Source: J089 sp964549745
GTDB lineage: Bacteria; Fidelibacterota; Marinisomatia; Marinisomatales; J089
Assembly: GCA_964549745.1 (NCBI GenBank)
Contig: CAZJWP010000051.1
Span: 1-15,063, forward strand
Direction: 5' to 3'
Length of the DNA stretch: 15,063 nucleotides
Position numbers and translations under genes: made by a program. Positions 1 to 7,151 of this stretch are shown one piece after another (the first letter of the stretch is position 1; every line of letters starts with the position of its first letter). The notes below the pieces were generated by a model that had not been told where the DNA came from, ran no database searches, and saw only the letters and a list, made by a program, of their open reading frames with translations.

Positions 1-88
1 GGTTCGGGGTGGTTGATCGATTGTGCAAATTATCATGAAGAATCTATCCCCTGATCTGAAGGTTATTTGATTGATGACCCCTCTTTAG

Positions 89-110
89 TTCTCCCCTGGC
101 AAGGGGAGAA
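89..110. repeat. Perfect inverted repeat, 9-bp arms with 4-nt loop
   Basis: The arms TTCTCCCCT (89-97) and AGGGGAGAA (102-110) are perfectly complementary around a GGCA loop. Neither flank has the T-run expected of an intrinsic terminator: the plus side continues AAAGAATAG and the minus side continues CTAAAGAGG. It could be a transcript-end or processing hairpin for a gene upstream of the window, or one copy of a dispersed palindromic element. Confidence 0.6.
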
Positions 111-369
111 AAGAATAGTGTCCGGACTACATTCATTTGTTTACATGCTTTGCCGGGTTTCAAAAGCGGTTTTACCGGAATGGTTTATCTGTTCGGCAAA
201 TTTGCGGTTGAGAAATGTTCCTGTGATCTTGCAATAAAAACGGACAGTATAAGAAATCAAACAGCTTGTTTGGCGCCAGCAACATCAAGTATATCCTTCT
301 CCCGCACAAGGTCGGAATCAGGATGACAGTTTTGTTTAAAAGGATTTTTACTTCTGACAAATATGTTTT

Positions 370-406
370 AAAGATGCTATCCGGCGGTTGCCGGACCGCA
401 TCTTTT
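370..406 (+). terminator. Possible intrinsic terminator or leader hairpin
   Basis: AAAGATGC (370-377) pairs with GCATCTTT (398-405). After a small internal loop a second stem (CCGG at 381-384 with CCGG at 391-394) closes a 6-nt loop. The right arm ends in TCTTTT, a modest T-tract. It may end a transcript coming from left of the window. Because it lies only 77 bp before the S46 start codon, it could also be a leader structure of that operon. The sequence alone does not decide between these. Confidence 0.4.
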
Positions 407-482
407 CCCGAAAATCACCATCCACTACTCCGATTCTTCCTGCCTTACCGTAAATTCCATTATCTAAAACCTTGGGAGAGAG

Positions 483-2501
483 ATGAAACAGATCAAAATT
501 TTACTCCTATGTATGGCCGCAATCCTTTTTGCAAAAGAAGGAATTTGGTTGCCATCGCAAATCAGTTCCTTACCCTTGAAAGATGCTGGAATAAAAATTT
601 CAGCAGAAGATATTTACAATCCGGATGGCCTGTCGCTTTCCGATGCAATTGTCATGTTGGGCGGCGGAACCTCCGAATTCGTGTCACCGGACGGACTTTT
701 GCTTACCAACCACCACGTCGCGTATGGAGCGGTACAACGAGCGTCCACACAGGGAACCGATTACCTGACCAACGGCTTTTTGGCTAAAGATCGAAGTGAG
801 GAAATCCAGGCCGTAGGGACATCTGCGCGAATTTTACTTCGTATGGAAAATGTGACGGACCGGATCACCAGGGGATTAAACAAACTTCCCAACGCAACTG
901 ACAGGGAAAAAGCAGTGAAAGCTGCCATACAAAAACTGCGGGACGAAGTGGAAGCGGAAGGAGAGGATATCGATGCACGGGTTGCGTCCATGTATGCCGG
1001 GTCCGAATATTGGCTCAGCGTGTATAAACGATTTGACGATGTGCGGGTGGTTTATATGCCGCCATTGGCGATCGGCAACTACGGCGCCGATATCGACAAT
1101 TGGATGTGGCCGCGTCATACCGGTGATTTTGCTTTCGCCCGGGTTTATGTCTCTCCCGATGGAATTGGGCGCGATTACAATCCTGAGAATGTTCCTTATC
1201 ATCCCAGTCGATACCTGAAAATTTCCACCCACGATCTCAATCCGGGTGATGCCACCTTCATGATGGGCTATCCCGGCCACACCAATCGGTACCGGACGTC
1301 ATATTCCGTCGATTTTAATCTAAATACCAACTTTCCGCGGACAATTACCGAGTTTGAACATATCATTGCCTTATTGGATAGTGTGGGGAAGCAAAGTCCG
1401 GAACATGCCATGAATGTGGCCGGCTTCATCAAAGGACTGAACAATTACCTGAAAAAGACACAGGGAATGGTGACGGCCATGAATAAAGTGGGCTTCCTGC
1501 GGGAAAAACAGGATTTTGAAAGCGGGTTGAACCGGTTTATCCAATCGAAACGGAAATACCGTAAGAAATACAGCACCGTGTTGGCAGATCTAGAAAATCA
1601 GTACGCAAAATTAAAGAACCGCGATTCACGGGATCATGTGCTGGACTATTTCGGCTGGATCGCCGGAACGCTGTCATCCACGGCAAACCAGATCGTGTAC
1701 ACGGTCAAAGAACGGGAAAAACCGGAAGCTGAACGGGATCCTGATTTTTCGGAGAAGGATGTGGAGCGCCAGGTCGAANNNNNNNNNNNNNNNNNNNNNN
1801 NNNNNNNNNNNNNNNNNNNNNNNNNNNNNNNNNNNNNNNNNNNNNNNNNNNNNNNNNNNNNNNNNNNNNNNNNNNNNNAGGAGTTGGAGTCCGCAAACGA
1901 TCCGGTCATTGATTTGGCGTTAGCGCTGTATCCCGAACAGGATGCAAAGCGCGACTGGCACGAAACCTGGAATGCGGATTTAAAGGAATTACGGCAAGCA
2001 TACATCAACGCCATTCGTGAGTACAAGGGCGGTATGATTTATCCGGATGCCAACCGTACATTTCGCTTTACTTACGGAAATGTGGCCGGTTATTCACCGA
2101 AGGATGCGGTGACCTATGCTCCTCAGACGACACTGAAAGGTGTGGTTGAAAAGAATACCGGTGAGGTTCCGTTCAATATGCCGCCGATTTTAGGCACCCT
2201 GGAAGCGAATCATGATTTTGGACCCTGGGCTGACCCGTCGCTAAATGATGTTGCGGTTGCTTTTACTCACCAATGTGACATTACAAATGGCAATAGCGGC
2301 AGTCCGGTTATGAATGCCTGGGGTGAATTGATCGGAATTGCCTTTGACATAAATTATGAGGGTCTTCTGGCGGATTGGCGCTACGATGAATCGCTGGAGC
2401 GCACAATTTCGGTGGACATCCGGTACGTTATGTTTGTTACGGATAAGGTGGCGCACGCCGAGTATATTTTGAAAGAATTGGGAGTGGATTCCCGGAAATA
2501 G
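483..2501 (+). CDS. S46 family serine peptidase (DPP7/DPP11-like dipeptidyl-peptidase), interrupted by an assembly gap
   Basis: Secreted, probably periplasmic, exopeptidase that removes dipeptides from the N-terminus of oligopeptides; this role comes from the S46 family. A signal peptide is visible (residues 1-17, MKQIK then a hydrophobic core to LFA). Mature S46 proteins usually start near EGxWL, seen here as EGIWL at 19-23. Catalytic triad signatures are present: NHH at 76-78 (usual NHHC is NHHV here), DNWMWPRHTGDF with Asp205, and GNSGSP with Ser605 (gap counted as 100 bases). The residue 18 after the Ser is Ile, where from memory DPP7 has Gly and DPP11 has Arg, so substrate preference is uncertain. 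The start at 483 has GGGAG just upstream. The N-run hides residues 433-466. The frame stays open across it, but the visible protein is shorter than the roughly 710-720 residues usual for the family. The next gene follows after 8 bp. Confidence 0.93.
   Translation: MKQIKILLLCMAAILFAKEGIWLPSQISSLPLKDAGIKISAEDIYNPDGLSLSDAIVMLGGGTSEFVSPDGLLLTNHHVAYGAVQRASTQGTDYLTNGFLAKDRSEEIQAVGTSARILLRMENVTDRITRGLNKLPNATDREKAVKAAIQKLRDEVEAEGEDIDARVASMYAGSEYWLSVYKRFDDVRVVYMPPLAIGNYGADIDNWMWPRHTGDFAFARVYVSPDGIGRDYNPENVPYHPSRYLKISTHDLNPGDATFMMGYPGHTNRYRTSYSVDFNLNTNFPRTITEFEHIIALLDSVGKQSPEHAMNVAGFIKGLNNYLKKTQGMVTAMNKVGFLREKQDFESGLNRFIQSKRKYRKKYSTVLADLENQYAKLKNRDSRDHVLDYFGWIAGTLSSTANQIVYTVKEREKPEAERDPDFSEKDVERQVEXXXXXXXXXXXXXXXXXXXXXXXXXXXXXXXXXXELESANDPVIDLALALYPEQDAKRDWHETWNADLKELRQAYINAIREYKGGMIYPDANRTFRFTYGNVAGYSPKDAVTYAPQTTLKGVVEKNTGEVPFNMPPILGTLEANHDFGPWADPSLNDVAVAFTHQCDITNGNSGSPVMNAWGELIGIAFDINYEGLLADWRYDESLERTISVDIRYVMFVTDKVAHAEYILKELGVDSRK
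1779..1878. other. Assembly gap of exactly 100 N
   Basis: A run of exactly 100 undetermined bases lies inside the S46 peptidase gene. Exactly 100 is a common scaffolding placeholder, so the true length is unknown. The reading frame is the same on both sides if the gap is taken as 100 bases, which fits a real gap of 100 plus a multiple of 3. From the usual family length, about 74-82 residues (220-250 bp) would be expected here rather than 34. Confidence 0.95.
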
Positions 2502-2509
2502 GATTGGAA

Positions 2510-4456
2510 ATGAAAAAAATAGGTTTAGTCATACTGTTGGTCACTTTAGGATTGGGGCAGGAAAATCCCGATTTAGGAAAATGCAGCGCCGAGCGCGCGG
2601 CCGCGCGCTGGCTGGCTGCAAGTCCAAATGTGATGACGACAGTCCAGGAGAATGAAGATGCGCGGTTTTACCGGATCAATTTAACCATCGATCCAGCCAG
2701 CCAGACCGTCGATGGGACGGTGTTGGCGCGGTTTACGGCTTTGGACAGCGGATTAGCTCAGTTGGACCTGGATTTGGCGGATGGTTTGACTGTTGACACC
2801 GTCACCATCGCGGACACGGCGGCTGTATTTTCACACAGCGACGGTTTGTTATCCATTTTCTTTACACCACAGGATTCGGGTGCAACGATAGAAGCAACTA
2901 TCCACTATTCCGGGTCACCCGATCCCAATGGTTTCGGGTCGTTCATATTTTCCAGTCGGCAGGGGAACGATTTGATCTGGTCCCTTTCGGAACCATACGG
3001 TGCCCGGGATTGGTGGCCGTGCAAAGACGATCCCAGCGATAAGCCGGATTCCGCGGAAACGATTATCACCGTCCCGGCCGGTTTGGTTGTCGCTTCAAAT
3101 GGAACGCTGGAACGGGTTGCCAATGGAAACGATGAGACGGATACTTATTATTGGAAGGAAGATTACCCCATTGCCACATATCTGATCTCAGTGGCGATCT
3201 ATCCATATACGGTCTGGGAAGACACGTATACCTCATTGGATTCATCGGTGACTATGCCGCTTAAATTTTTTTCCTATCCCGATCACTATGACCAGCTTCA
3301 TGCCAATTATCTTTTAACCAAAGATATGATTCATGCGTTTGCCGAAGCGTATGGGGAATATCCATTCCTGAACGAGAAATACGGTCACGCTGAATTTGGA
3401 TGGGGCGGTGGAATGGAACATCAGACGATCACCAGTGTTGGCGGTTGGTCGCAGGATCTAATCTCGCATGAATTATCACATCAATGGTGGGGTGACATGG
3501 TCACCTGTGCTGATTTTCATCATATTTGGTTAAATGAAGGCTTTGCAACCTACAGTCAGGCGATCTGGTGGGAATCTCAACAGGGAATGAGCGGGTATCA
3601 CAACTTTATGAATTCTGTTCGATACTACGGAGCCGGCACAATCTATGTTGAGCAGCCGACAACGGTTGGTGAAATTTTCTCATCCGATCTTTCTTATCAT
3701 AAAGCTTCCTGGGTGCTGCATATGCTCCGGCACATGGTCGGTGACTCTACCTTTTTTACCATTCTCAAAACATATGGCTCCGATCCCCGATACAAGTATG
3801 GTTCGGCTACAACCGAAGATTTTAGGGATGTGGCAGAGGCTGTATCCGGAATGGACCTTCATGCCTATTTCCAGGAATGGATCTATGGAGATTATTACCC
3901 GCATTATTCTGTTGGATATACGGTTTCGAATGACACCCTGCATATTGAACTCACCCAATCGTCTCCCGGCGGACAGGTGTTTGATATGCCGCTTGATTTT
4001 GAAATCCGGACCAACCAATCAACGTATACAGAAGTTGTTCATAATAACACCGCCACAGCCGAGTATGATTTTCCGTTGCCTCAGGGTTCAACATTTGAGT
4101 CAGTCACGCTGGATCCGAATCAATGGGTGTTAAGAACGGTGTCATATCACAGCATGAATACCGGGGACCAACCGCTTCCACATCAATGGACCCTGGGAGC
4201 CGCATATCCCAATCCGTTTAATGCTCGTATTTTGATACCGTACACGATCGGTGCAGACACCGAAACCGATTTTTCAATCTACGATTTAGCGGGTCATGCT
4301 GTCTTTACTCGGACAAAGTCCGAACAAGCGGGGAAACACAACTTTAATTGGGACGGAAAGGACAGTTTCGGACGGTCACTTCCAAGCGGCGTGTATCTCA
4401 TTCGTTTCCGGGCCGGGAGTTTTTCGAAGACAGCTAAAGTTGTTTATTTGAAATAA
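2510..4456 (+). CDS. Secreted M1-family zinc aminopeptidase with C-terminal FlgD-like / type IX-style sorting domain
   Basis: Gluzincin metallo-aminopeptidase expected to trim N-terminal residues from peptides outside the cytoplasm. ATG at 2510 is chosen over the TTG at 2504: AGGA at 2500-2503 is well spaced from it and MKKIGLVILLVTLGLG makes a signal peptide. The product is 648 residues. An M1 N-terminal beta domain is followed by the substrate-binding motif GGGMEHQT (Glu303; the common GAMEN Asn is His304), zinc motif HELSH (320-324), third zinc ligand Glu343 in WLNEGFATY, and the transition-state Tyr396 in SYHKASW. The M1 helical C-terminal domain is absent. From about residue 556 there is a YPNPFN-containing beta-sandwich (566-571) ending in SGVYLIRF and KTAKVVYLK. 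This is typical of type IX secretion/FlgD-like tails, so surface attachment or release by that route is likely but inferred. It sits 8 bp after the S46 peptidase gene, suggesting a joint peptide-degrading operon. Confidence 0.93.
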   Translation: MKKIGLVILLVTLGLGQENPDLGKCSAERAAARWLAASPNVMTTVQENEDARFYRINLTIDPASQTVDGTVLARFTALDSGLAQLDLDLADGLTVDTVTIADTAAVFSHSDGLLSIFFTPQDSGATIEATIHYSGSPDPNGFGSFIFSSRQGNDLIWSLSEPYGARDWWPCKDDPSDKPDSAETIITVPAGLVVASNGTLERVANGNDETDTYYWKEDYPIATYLISVAIYPYTVWEDTYTSLDSSVTMPLKFFSYPDHYDQLHANYLLTKDMIHAFAEAYGEYPFLNEKYGHAEFGWGGGMEHQTITSVGGWSQDLISHELSHQWWGDMVTCADFHHIWLNEGFATYSQAIWWESQQGMSGYHNFMNSVRYYGAGTIYVEQPTTVGEIFSSDLSYHKASWVLHMLRHMVGDSTFFTILKTYGSDPRYKYGSATTEDFRDVAEAVSGMDLHAYFQEWIYGDYYPHYSVGYTVSNDTLHIELTQSSPGGQVFDMPLDFEIRTNQSTYTEVVHNNTATAEYDFPLPQGSTFESVTLDPNQWVLRTVSYHSMNTGDQPLPHQWTLGAAYPNPFNARILIPYTIGADTETDFSIYDLAGHAVFTRTKSEQAGKHNFNWDGKDSFGRSLPSGVYLIRFRAGSFSKTAKVVYLK

Positions 4457-4469
4457 CAGGATATCCTGT
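4456..4469. repeat. Perfect 14-bp palindrome at the M1 / repeat-protein junction
   Basis: ACAGGATATCCTGT is self-complementary over 14 bases. It begins at the last base of the M1 stop codon and runs into the GTG start of the next gene. As RNA it could form a 5-bp stem with an ATAT loop that pairs the only candidate ribosome binding site (ACAGG) with the first bases of the start codon. That would favour translation coupled to ribosomes finishing the upstream gene. Confidence 0.6.
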
Positions 4470-6408
4470 GAACTATAGAGCTGTTCTGTATTATACCGTC
4501 TTCCTGTTGTGGAGTTGCGGACCGGTTCCCCGAATTGTGGAGCGCTATCCCGATCGCAAAAAGCGGGTGGAAGAGATGGTGATTGTCCGAAAAGGCGAAG
4601 CGGATAAAGTAGTTTCCCGTTCCGTTTATTATCCCAATGGTTCAATAAAAAGCACAGTTGAACTTGAGAATGGTTTTCCATCCGGGAAATACAAATCCTG
4701 GTTTCAAAATGGAAATTTACACAGCCAGGGGAAGTTTTTTGCCGGGAAGCGGGAGGGAAAATGGTCCGTCTTTATGCCAAATGGCACGAAAGATTCCACA
4801 GCCTCGTTTTCATTGGGGAAATTAAATGGCAGTGTGACGACCTACTTCACAAAGGGTAAAAAGAAGTCCATATATCATTATTCGAACGGCATTCCCGATG
4901 GAAAATTCGATGAGTATTCGGATCAGGGTGTCACCCGGTTGCATGGCGCATATTCCAGGGGAAAAAGAACCGGAACCTGGATATGGAAATCAGCAGACGG
5001 AACGGTAGATTCCATTCGAACCTGGACAGACGGCGTCCTGAATGGCAAGTATCAAACCAATGGTCGTCAGGGTGTCGCTTTGGTGCGCGGACAGTATTCT
5101 GCCGGGAAGCGTACCGGCGTTTGGGAATGGAAGTCTTCTGAAGGAAAAACGGACTCAATCCGATCGTGGGAAAATGGCATTCCCGATGGGAAATGGGAAG
5201 ACTACACTTCAAGCGGGCTGCTCTCATTTAAACGTGAATTTGATCACGACAAACTTAGCGGGAAATATGAACGATTCTATTCAACCGGAGAACCGGCACT
5301 AAAAGGAAAAATGATGAACGGATCGCGAACCGGGAAATGGATTTGGTTTGATCCGGAAGGCCGAAAGGATTCGGTTCAACAATATTTGAATGGTACCGCT
5401 GAGGGAACCTGGATCGATTATTCTGATAGCAAAAAGCCCATATTTAAACGCTTATATCAAAATGACCAGCTGAATGGTGAATGGCTGAAATGGTTTTTAT
5501 CCGGTGACAAAAAGGTAAAAGGGGAATACACATTAGGCCGAAGAAGCGGAGAGTGGACCTGGTGGAATTCTCAGGGCGCAATCGATTCGATCCACCACTA
5601 TCAAAAAGGCTTGCAGGATGGAATTCAACAAAAATTCCGGGAATCCGGTCAATTGAAAATGGAATCGGAATACCGGACCGGGTTGAAAAACGGTGTGGAA
5701 TCTATCTGGGATACAACCGGGCAGCTTCGTTCTCAAATCTCATATAGCAATGACAAAAAATCAGGTCCGTATTCCATTTGGAATCGCGAAGGTATGTTAC
5801 TGGAAAACGGCCAATATAATAAAGGAATCCCGGATGGTTTGATCCGGCGGTGGTATGAAACCGGCGCTCCCATGTCGCAGACCTTTTATCAAGATGGAGA
5901 AACGGTAGGGCGGAGCCGGGTGTATAATCCGTCCGGTTTTCTGATCCAGGAAGTCTTTAGAGTGGAACGACAAAAAATATGTCAGATCGATTACCATTCC
6001 AACGGCCGGCTCAAGCAAGTGAGGTTATTTGGAAATGGGGCAATCGTCTACCGCCGAACCTGGAACAGCCTTGGACTGGATATCACCGAAATGGATGACC
6101 GTTTGGGAATCGCTATGGATCAAACCATCTATCTTTCCGGGAATGTGAAATCGGAGGTAAGTAAAAAAGACGGCGTCCTTCACGGTTTGCAACGGGTGTT
6201 CGATGATCATCGCCACTGGCTTCGCTTTGAAGTATATAGTCATGGGAATCTGTATCTCCGGCGTGTGCGCGAAACTGCCGATGTGGATCCAACTGATTCG
6301 GTTTTTATTGAGGGTAAATTCCAGTACAGGATTACACCGGAATCGACAATGGAAAAGGGGACTCCAGTCGCAACTGATATGGATTCAGCAAAGGTTTTCT
6401 CCAATTAA
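4468..6408 (+). CDS. Putative lipoprotein made of tandem YwqK / MORN_2-like 24-residue repeats
   Basis: A 646-residue protein of unknown function. It starts at GTG 4468, preceded by ACAGG. The N-terminus (a hydrophobic stretch ending LLWSC at 13-17, then G) resembles a lipoprotein signal with Cys17 as the lipidation site, although Trp at -2 is unusual. Residues 69-500 are at least 18 repeats of exactly 24 residues without an insertion or deletion. Each has Gly at 1 and 5, an aromatic near 7 and 10, Gly near 14 and an aromatic near 22. Weaker repeats continue towards residue 590. Databases often name such proteins YwqK-family antitoxins, but nothing around this gene suggests a toxin-antitoxin pair. 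MORN_2-like repeats form extended beta structures, so a cell-surface scaffold or binding role is plausible. It follows the two exported peptidases by 11 bp and probably shares their transcript. Confidence 0.85.
   Translation: MNYRAVLYYTVFLLWSCGPVPRIVERYPDRKKRVEEMVIVRKGEADKVVSRSVYYPNGSIKSTVELENGFPSGKYKSWFQNGNLHSQGKFFAGKREGKWSVFMPNGTKDSTASFSLGKLNGSVTTYFTKGKKKSIYHYSNGIPDGKFDEYSDQGVTRLHGAYSRGKRTGTWIWKSADGTVDSIRTWTDGVLNGKYQTNGRQGVALVRGQYSAGKRTGVWEWKSSEGKTDSIRSWENGIPDGKWEDYTSSGLLSFKREFDHDKLSGKYERFYSTGEPALKGKMMNGSRTGKWIWFDPEGRKDSVQQYLNGTAEGTWIDYSDSKKPIFKRLYQNDQLNGEWLKWFLSGDKKVKGEYTLGRRSGEWTWWNSQGAIDSIHHYQKGLQDGIQQKFRESGQLKMESEYRTGLKNGVESIWDTTGQLRSQISYSNDKKSGPYSIWNREGMLLENGQYNKGIPDGLIRRWYETGAPMSQTFYQDGETVGRSRVYNPSGFLIQEVFRVERQKICQIDYHSNGRLKQVRLFGNGAIVYRRTWNSLGLDITEMDDRLGIAMDQTIYLSGNVKSEVSKKDGVLHGLQRVFDDHRHWLRFEVYSHGNLYLRRVRETADVDPTDSVFIEGKFQYRITPESTMEKGTPVATDMDSAKVFSN
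4672..5967 (+). repeat. Eighteen in-phase 24-codon (72-bp) repeats within the YwqK-like gene
   Basis: Repeat starts fall at residues 69, 93, 117, 141, 165, 189 and so on to 477. A distinct subtype with RxGxW followed by an acidic-Ser motif (KDST, VDSI, TDSI, KDSV, IDSI) begins at residues 93, 165, 213, 285 and 357. These are spacings of 72, 48, 72 and 72, all multiples of 24. This implies a three-repeat supermodule that was duplicated, with one supermodule lacking one repeat. The DNA copies are diverged, so this is an old amplification rather than a recent slippage array. Confidence 0.85.
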
Positions 6409-6462
6409 TGGGTGAAAGTTCCTATTTTCCCCGTCTCATTTTGTACGTAATTGATTGAATTG

Positions 6463-6468
6463 AAGGAG
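6463..6468 (+). promoter_or_regulatory. Ribosome binding site AAGGAG that fixes the dut start
   Basis: AAGGAG lies 5 bases before ATG 6474 but only 2 bases before the in-frame TTG at 6471. The ATG is therefore the better start. Confidence 0.75.
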
Positions 6469-6473
6469 TTTTG

Positions 6474-6911
6474 ATGCACATTTTGATCCGTCCGTTTTCC
6501 AGGGAAGTGAAATCCTTTTATGAAAACCACGGTCATTTTCATGACGGTGATGCCGGTCTGGATTTGTTTGTCATTCATGAGATGGTGGTTCCGGCTCGCA
6601 CCACAACCAATATTCACATGCAAGTTGCCTGTGAAACTACACCGCCTCAACCTTATCTGTTGATGCCGCGGTCATCCATTGCCAAGACGGGTCTGCGTAT
6701 GAGTAATTCAATCGGATTGATCGATGCCGGTTATCGCGGGGAGATCATGGCGGCTGTGGATAACATTCGCGATACGGATGAGGTGATTAAACCGGGCCAA
6801 CGCTTGTTTCAGTTGGTTGCCATGGACGGTTCACCCATTCACTTTGAGTTGGTGGATGAACTCTCTGAGACCACACGGGGAACCGGCGGATTCGGAAGTA
6901 CCGGACTTTAA
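6474..6911 (+). CDS. dut: dUTP diphosphatase (dUTPase), trimeric type
   Basis: Hydrolyses dUTP to dUMP and pyrophosphate, keeping uracil out of DNA and supplying dUMP for thymidylate synthesis. All five motifs of the trimeric all-beta family are visible in order: DAGLDLF (motif 1), PRSSIAKTG (motif 2), GLIDAGYRGEI with the catalytic-site Asp and Tyr (motif 3), GQRLFQLV (motif 4) and the glycine-rich RGTGGFGSTG tail (motif 5). The length of 145 residues is normal for a bacterial enzyme. It starts 65 bp after the repeat-protein gene and could be the last gene of that transcript or have its own promoter; no convincing -35/-10 pair was found. The next gene, groES, has its own control region. Confidence 0.96.
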   Translation: MHILIRPFSREVKSFYENHGHFHDGDAGLDLFVIHEMVVPARTTTNIHMQVACETTPPQPYLLMPRSSIAKTGLRMSNSIGLIDAGYRGEIMAAVDNIRDTDEVIKPGQRLFQLVAMDGSPIHFELVDELSETTRGTGGFGSTGL

Positions 6912-7021
6912 ATTGATTTCGCCACAATATGCGTAATTTTTACGGAACAATATTTAATATCTTCGCGTTACCTCGCCCTTAGAATCAAATTAATCCCCTG
7001 AAATACAGCAAGATAGGGAAT

Positions 7022-7048
7022 TTAGCACTTATTAGGTAAGAGTGCTAA
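7022..7048 (+). promoter_or_regulatory. CIRCE operator (HrcA-binding site) for groESL
   Basis: TTAGCACTT (7022-7030), a 9-base spacer and GAGTGCTAA (7040-7048) match the CIRCE consensus (TTAGCACTC-N9-GAGTGCTAA) with a single changed base in the left arm. CIRCE is bound by the heat-shock repressor HrcA, so groESL here should be derepressed on heat or protein-folding stress. hrcA itself is not in the window. The operator lies just upstream of the best promoter rather than between promoter and gene. Confidence 0.93.
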
Positions 7049-7055
7049 ATAGCAG

Positions 7056-7083
7056 TTGAATGACACAATTTAAAACATATAAT
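7056..7083 (+). promoter_or_regulatory. Probable housekeeping-sigma promoter of groESL
   Basis: TTGAAT (7056-7061), a 16-bp spacer and a perfect TATAAT (7078-7083) would start transcription near 7090, giving a leader of about 60 bases before groES. A weaker alternative overlaps CIRCE itself (TTAGCA at 7022 with TAAATA at 7046), where HrcA binding would block polymerase directly. Confidence 0.55.
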
Positions 7084-7151
7084 TTCACGGCTGCCAAAGG
7101 CACAGAATTTTTGGAAAAACTATATAAAACCCAAAAAAGAGGAGACTAAAA

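Larger units (their letters stand above)
1..482. other. Apparently non-coding leader region upstream of the S46 peptidase gene
   Basis: No convincing gene is seen on either strand. The only open frames longer than about 60 codons are a minus-strand one (172-360) and the plus-strand start of a frame that mostly shadows the S46 gene. Neither has a recognisable motif or a good ribosome binding site. The stretch contains two inverted repeats (89-110 and 370-406), listed separately. Around 290-335 it has a run resembling the low-complexity intergenic repeats scattered through some draft genomes; this is an impression only. A short plus-strand frame from base 1 to a stop at 52-54 could be the tail of an upstream gene but is too short to call. 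The promoter for the peptidase operon should lie here, but no clear -35/-10 pair stands out. Confidence 0.6.

Noticed and set aside
1..54. Plus-strand frame ending at 52-54 as the tail of an upstream gene
   Set aside because: Only 17 codons are visible with no recognisable motif. It cannot be told apart from chance.
172..360. A 62-codon minus-strand frame in the leader region
   Set aside because: No motif, no clear ribosome binding site and no operon partner. Chance frames of this length are common in gene-free AT-rich DNA.
266..787. A 173-codon plus-strand frame overlapping the start of the S46 gene
   Set aside because: Its second half lies over well-conserved S46 coding sequence in another frame. 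It shows no domain, has a biased composition and has no good ribosome binding site.
4672..5967. The 72-bp periodic DNA repeats as a CRISPR array or slippage tract
   Set aside because: The copies are diverged at DNA level, conserved at protein level and wholly within an open frame. There are no identical repeats with unique spacers.
4468..6408. Reading the YwqK-like repeat protein as an antitoxin of a toxin-antitoxin pair
   Set aside because: The name comes from automatic family labels. The neighbours are peptidases and dut, no small toxin gene is present, and the protein looks exported.
6932..6944. CGTAA-TTT-TTACG hairpin after dut as a terminator
   Set aside because: Only a 5-bp AT-rich stem with a 3-base loop and no T-tract; too weak to support.
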